DNA of 64,000 bases from CAVPUA01 sp963708805 (GTDB taxonomy: Bacteria; Actinomycetota; Actinomycetes; Mycobacteriales; Jatrophihabitantaceae): contig CAVPUA010000003.1 in the NCBI GenBank assembly GCA_963708805.1, positions 248,001-312,000 on the forward strand. Reading direction: 5' to 3'. Of the stretch, positions 63,223 through 64,000 are shown piece by piece (within the stretch, counting starts at the first letter, position 1; each line of letters begins with the position of its first letter). The translations under genes were made by a program, and so were the position numbers. The notes below the pieces were generated by a model. That model had not been told where the DNA came from, searched no databases, and saw only the letters and a list, made by a program, of their open reading frames with translations.

Positions 63223-64000
63223 TCAGCACGCCGGCAGGGTGCGCCGGCGTGCTGCTCGCGGCAACCGGAGCCGATGACGACGCTCCTGGCGCCGGCGTCG
63301 TCGGTACGACCGTCGTGCAGGTCGGCGTCGGCGCGACGTACTGGTAGACGTTCAGCGTGATCTGCTGGGTCTGCGGAAGACCGAGCCGGCGGCCGGGCTG
63401 ACGCTCTGCACCAGCCCGTCCTTGGTCTGGTCGGTCGTCGGCACCTGCTTGATCACGACGTTGGGCCAGCCCTGGTTGTTCAGGTCGACGGTCGCGTCGG
63501 CCTGCTTCTTGCCGGCCTCGTCCGGGATCGCCACCTTGCCGGTCGAGACGGTCACGTTCACGATCGACCCGGGAGCCACGGTCGCGTAGGCCTTGGGGTC
63601 GGTCGAGATCACCGTGTTCGCCGGCTGCGGCGCTGTTGGCCTGGATGACGTTGACCTTCAACCCGGCGGCTGGTCAAGGCCGTCTGGCAGTCGGCGAGCG
63701 CCTCGTTCTGGCTGCAGAGCGGGACGCCGACCGTGCCCTGCTTGTAGAGGGTGAAGTCGACCGTCGTGTCCTTGGGCTCCTTCTGGCCGGGCGGGTACTG
63801 CTGGGTGCAGACGTTGTTCTCGACCTGCGTCGCGCCGCACGGGCCGGCGCTGGTCCGTGACGTTGCCCGGCTGGAAACCGGCCGTGCGCAGCGTGTTCTC
63901 GGCGCGCCGGCAGCGTCTGGCCGAGGATCGACGGCATCGCGACCAGCTCGGTCTTGCTCGAGCTGGTGCGCACGATCAGGTACGCGCCGAGGCCGATCAC
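63223..64000 (-). pseudogene. Ser/Thr protein kinase with PASTA domains, C-terminal part (runs off; several frameshifts)
   Basis: Only the C-terminal portion is in view. A membrane helix (IGLGAYLIV) is followed by at least three PASTA repeats: VAMPSILGQTL..., PPGQKEPKDTTVDFTLYKQG, and ISTDPKAYATVAPGSIVNVT with KKQADATVDLNNQGWPNVVI; a Pro/Ser/Thr-rich tail (VAPTPTCTTVVPTTPAPGAS) ends it. Indels near 63640, 63665, 63840, 63908 and others disrupt the frame. PknB-type kinases use PASTA repeats to sense muropeptides and control cell division and wall synthesis. The exact stop is uncertain because of the indels. Confidence 0.7.
63225..63253. terminator. Bidirectional terminator between the kinase genes
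   Basis: AGCACGCCGGC (63225-63235) pairs perfectly with GCCGGCGTGCT (63243-63253) around a 7-base loop, between the convergent histidine kinase and Ser/Thr kinase genes. Confidence 0.6.

Overview
The window is chromosomal DNA from a high-GC Gram-positive bacterium of the Actinobacteria. Evidence: uniformly GC-rich codon use, GTG/TTG starts, many genes that appear to be read without a leader, mycothiol synthase (MshD), a GlnR-type regulator, LmeA, GAF-ANTAR regulators and IdeR-type iron boxes. Genes 348-13296 follow, with insertions, the order of the Mycobacterium tuberculosis block Rv0811c-Rv0820 (YgfZ-like, nitrobindin, SseC, CysA, LmeA, GlnR-like, MshD, Pst). I read it as a non-mycobacterial relative (Frankiales/Jatrophihabitans/Nakamurella-like), but the species cannot be named from the sequence alone.

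Layout. 1-7.3 kb: Fe-S/folate-type and sulfur genes (YgfZ, Fur, diiron oxygenase, nitrobindin, DsrE, SseC, CysA with a cysteine leader peptide, LmeA). 7.4-13.3 kb: GlnR-like regulator, mshD, and a PHO-box-driven pstSCAB phosphate operon. 13.3-21.8 kb: methyltransferase, LysR/MFS divergent pair, then flavin oxidoreductases alternating with SRPBCC proteins. 21.8-24.9 kb: hemerythrin, topoisomerase IB and, divergently, a LigD-type DNA ligase. 25-33.1 kb: a signalling island of class III cyclase, universal stress protein, two GAF-ANTAR proteins, a PAS/GAF/PP2C phosphatase, and a bacteriophytochrome fused to PP2C next to its heme oxygenase. 33.1-38.6 kb: EfeUOB iron uptake and an MFS exporter, under IdeR-like boxes. 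38.7-50.3 kb: MarR/MFS, small enzymes, a secreted triple-repeat protein, two tRNAs, an MprF-like protein, TetR/MFS and serine dehydratase. 50.3-59.5 kb: Ohr, siderophore-interacting protein, phosphoglucomutase, AI-2E-type permease, regulator, amidase, YbaK, MoeA and a hydrolase. 59.5-64 kb: tRNA-Ser, DUF2630, a LolA-like lipoprotein, a two-component system and the PASTA end of a Ser/Thr kinase running off the window.

How the genes work together. Pst imports phosphate under a PhoP-type box, and EfeUOB imports iron under IdeR-type boxes. The 25-33 kb block joins light, redox and nucleotide sensing to PP2C phosphatases that, in known systems, feed partner-switching sigma-factor control. Several transporter genes carry clear palindromic operators beside a local MarR or TetR gene.

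Data quality. At least two dozen single-base indels, mostly +1 C or G, break otherwise well preserved genes (mshD, ligD, the phytochrome, efeO, efeB, the siderophore-interacting protein, the 61-63 kb two-component system, the kinase). Coding sense resumes in the next frame each time, so I read most of them as consensus errors rather than true gene decay. No intergenic stretch longer than 300 bases is left unexplained, and I saw no insertion sequence, prophage or CRISPR array.

The most novel-looking signal is a compact + strand RNA at about 1853-2030. It has a promoter, an eight-base Shine-Dalgarno, a 12-codon TTG-start ORF, a hairpin, a possible H-type pseudoknot and a terminator, and it stands alone between two leftward genes.
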